From Ephemerocybe angulata (taxonomy: Eukaryota > Basidiomycota > Agaricomycetes > Agaricales > Psathyrellaceae), in the NCBI GenBank assembly GCA_013368325.1, contig JAACJK010000059.1:124001-188000 (forward strand): 64,000 nt of DNA, given 5' to 3'. The translations under genes and the position numbers were made by a program. Every line of letters starts with the position of its first letter. Positions within the stretch are counted from its first letter, which is position 1. Shown here piece by piece: positions 62,974 to 64,000 of the stretch. The notes under the pieces were generated by a model. The model was not told the origin of the DNA, searched no databases, and saw only the letters and a program-made list of their open reading frames with translations.

Positions 62974-64000
62974 ATGCTGCCCCTCGAACTCTGGATCCAT
63001 ATTTGCTCCTTCGCCTGTACCGGGGACGATGGAACTACGGGGCGCTCACTATCCTTTGTATCTCACACTATCCGTACAGCTTCGGAAGACTTCAGACTTC
63101 GAACAATTGCGGTCCGCGGCGAACTGCAGATCGCTCGCTTCGCACAATATCTCGAATCGATAGATGTCAAGAGAAGAAAGGTCGAGAATTTGTATATCAC
63201 CACCTGGGCGCCCGGATCTAGGCGCTCTTCAGATTATGGAGGTTATGCATCCGCTCAGTCAGAGCAAGCCTTGATTGACCTCTACCGGCCAGGCATCTGT
63301 GATCGAACCCCTGGCCCGGAACCAGTAAGCGAATTGATCTTCTTCTCATTAGACAATGGTCTCACCGAACTACAGGAAGACATTCTTGAGGACAGAGAAG
63401 AGCTCCTGTGTCATGCGATCTCGCGCATCTTGCGAGCAGTGGCCGAAACTGTGCTTATTGCGCACATCAAGCTCGACGCATACCGAGACTTCATTTTTTT
63501 CCCGGTCAAGTTCGAACGCTTGGAGGAGTTGACGATTCTCGGGGCATTTGAATGCAGCTACAAGGCCTATATCCCCCATCTGCCAGCCAACCCCACGCTG
63601 CGCAGGCTCAAGCTCAACTACGTCGCGCTTTATCACGATACAACCCTGCTCGACTCCATAGCGGCCTGGGCTCCCAATCTTACACATCTCTACTTCCAAC
63701 TCTCGAACCCCTACCAAAGAGGTGTTGTAGAGCAGCTTCAAAAAATACTCTGTCCACAGAAGACAACAGACCAAAGGCCAGGTCAGTTCCCCATGAGCTT
63801 GAAAATGCTCCAGCTTCATCCTGGACAGAAATCCCCTCCTGGGATGTGTGGGACTGGATATGCAACAATCGCGCTGGCTAAACGCGACTTGTACAACTAC
63901 TGCATATCCGAACCTCGGATTGTGCTTCGAAATCACCCCCCGTTTCTCTACCGCTCCACACATAGTGCCGCTGAGGAAAGAGAGGCCATGGACGAATGGA
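62974..64000 (+). CDS. F-box/leucine-rich protein, 3' end off the window
   Basis: Open from ATG 62974 to the right edge without a stop or an obligatory intron (at least 342 aa). It opens MLPLELWIHICSFACTGDDG, then RSLSFVSHTIRTASEDFRL, a short mushroom-type F-box (L-P-x-E-L-x-x-x-I). Leucine-rich segments follow: VENLYITTWAPG, RLEELTILGAFE, TLRRLKLNYVAL, NLTHLYFQLSNP, MSLKMLQLHPGQ, at roughly the spacing of degenerate LRRs. Such proteins are candidate SCF ubiquitin-ligase substrate receptors and are very numerous in Agaricomycetes. Starts only 168 bp from the PTA1 start, so the two share a compact divergent promoter. The C-terminus is cut by the window. Confidence 0.8.
   Translation, partial: MLPLELWIHICSFACTGDDGTTGRSLSFVSHTIRTASEDFRLRTIAVRGELQIARFAQYLESIDVKRRKVENLYITTWAPGSRRSSDYGGYASAQSEQALIDLYRPGICDRTPGPEPVSELIFFSLDNGLTELQEDILEDREELLCHAISRILRAVAETVLIAHIKLDAYRDFIFFPVKFERLEELTILGAFECSYKAYIPHLPANPTLRRLKLNYVALYHDTTLLDSIAAWAPNLTHLYFQLSNPYQRGVVEQLQKILCPQKTTDQRPGQFPMSLKMLQLHPGQKSPPGMCGTGYATIALAKRDLYNYCISEPRIVLRNHPPFLYRSTHSAAEEREAMDEW

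Noticed and set aside
63370..63963. Long minus-strand open frame (197 codons)
   Set aside because: It is antisense to the F-box frame that is open to the window edge and has no recognisable motif.

Overview
The window is nuclear DNA of a filamentous basidiomycete, most likely an Agaricomycete. Genes are dense, on both strands, and cut by many introns of about 50-60 nt with GT(G/A)(A/C)GT donors and CAG/TAG acceptors. The predicted proteins include families typical of mushrooms. All splice sites were placed by hand from GT/AG dinucleotides, reading phase and conserved protein motifs. Every full gene model given here has a total length divisible by three, but no transcript evidence was available.

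Layout. 1-1484 (-): partial gene of an Agaricomycete family of unknown function. 2229-3415 (-): mitoribosomal protein mL44. 3825-7607 (+): F-BAR/DEP/RhoGAP protein. 8190-9120 (+): MYND-finger protein. 9371-10102 (-): decaying histone H2A copy. 11260-12540: TATA box followed by an array of about 222-bp units, each carrying a complete intron. 13204-14843 (+): von Willebrand A protein. 15115-17128 (-): DCAF4-like WD40 protein. 17883-23246 (+): glycogen debranching enzyme. 23583-24251 (+): stand-alone retrotransposon gag-like gene. 24966-28489 (+): Pat1. 28873-31519 (-): membrane-anchored glycosyltransferase-like protein. 31580-32086 (-): F-box-like fragment. 32930-34452 (+): coiled-coil protein. 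35956-39344 (+): Zn2Cys6 transcription factor. 39527-40792 (+): Rho3 GTPase. 41912-46664 (+): three tandem paralogous membrane proteins, with a GNAT acetyltransferase between the second and third. 47920-52852 (-): Lrg1 (LIM-RhoGAP). 53825-54875 (+): Nbp35. 55060-57946 (-): Slt2/Mpk1 MAP kinase. 58498-62805 (-): symplekin/Pta1. 62974-64000 (+): partial F-box protein.

How the genes fit together. Most are single-copy housekeeping genes: mitochondrial translation, glycogen breakdown, mRNA decay, 3'-end processing and cytosolic Fe-S assembly. Four concern Rho-type polarity and cell-wall signalling: an Rgd2-like RhoGAP, Rho3, Lrg1 and Slt2. Lrg1 and Slt2, negative regulator and terminal kinase of the same pathway in yeast, are separated only by NBP35. 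The accessory parts are the H2A pseudogene, the exon-intron repeat array, the gag-like gene and the tandem membrane-protein family. The last of these is the best candidate here for something undescribed.
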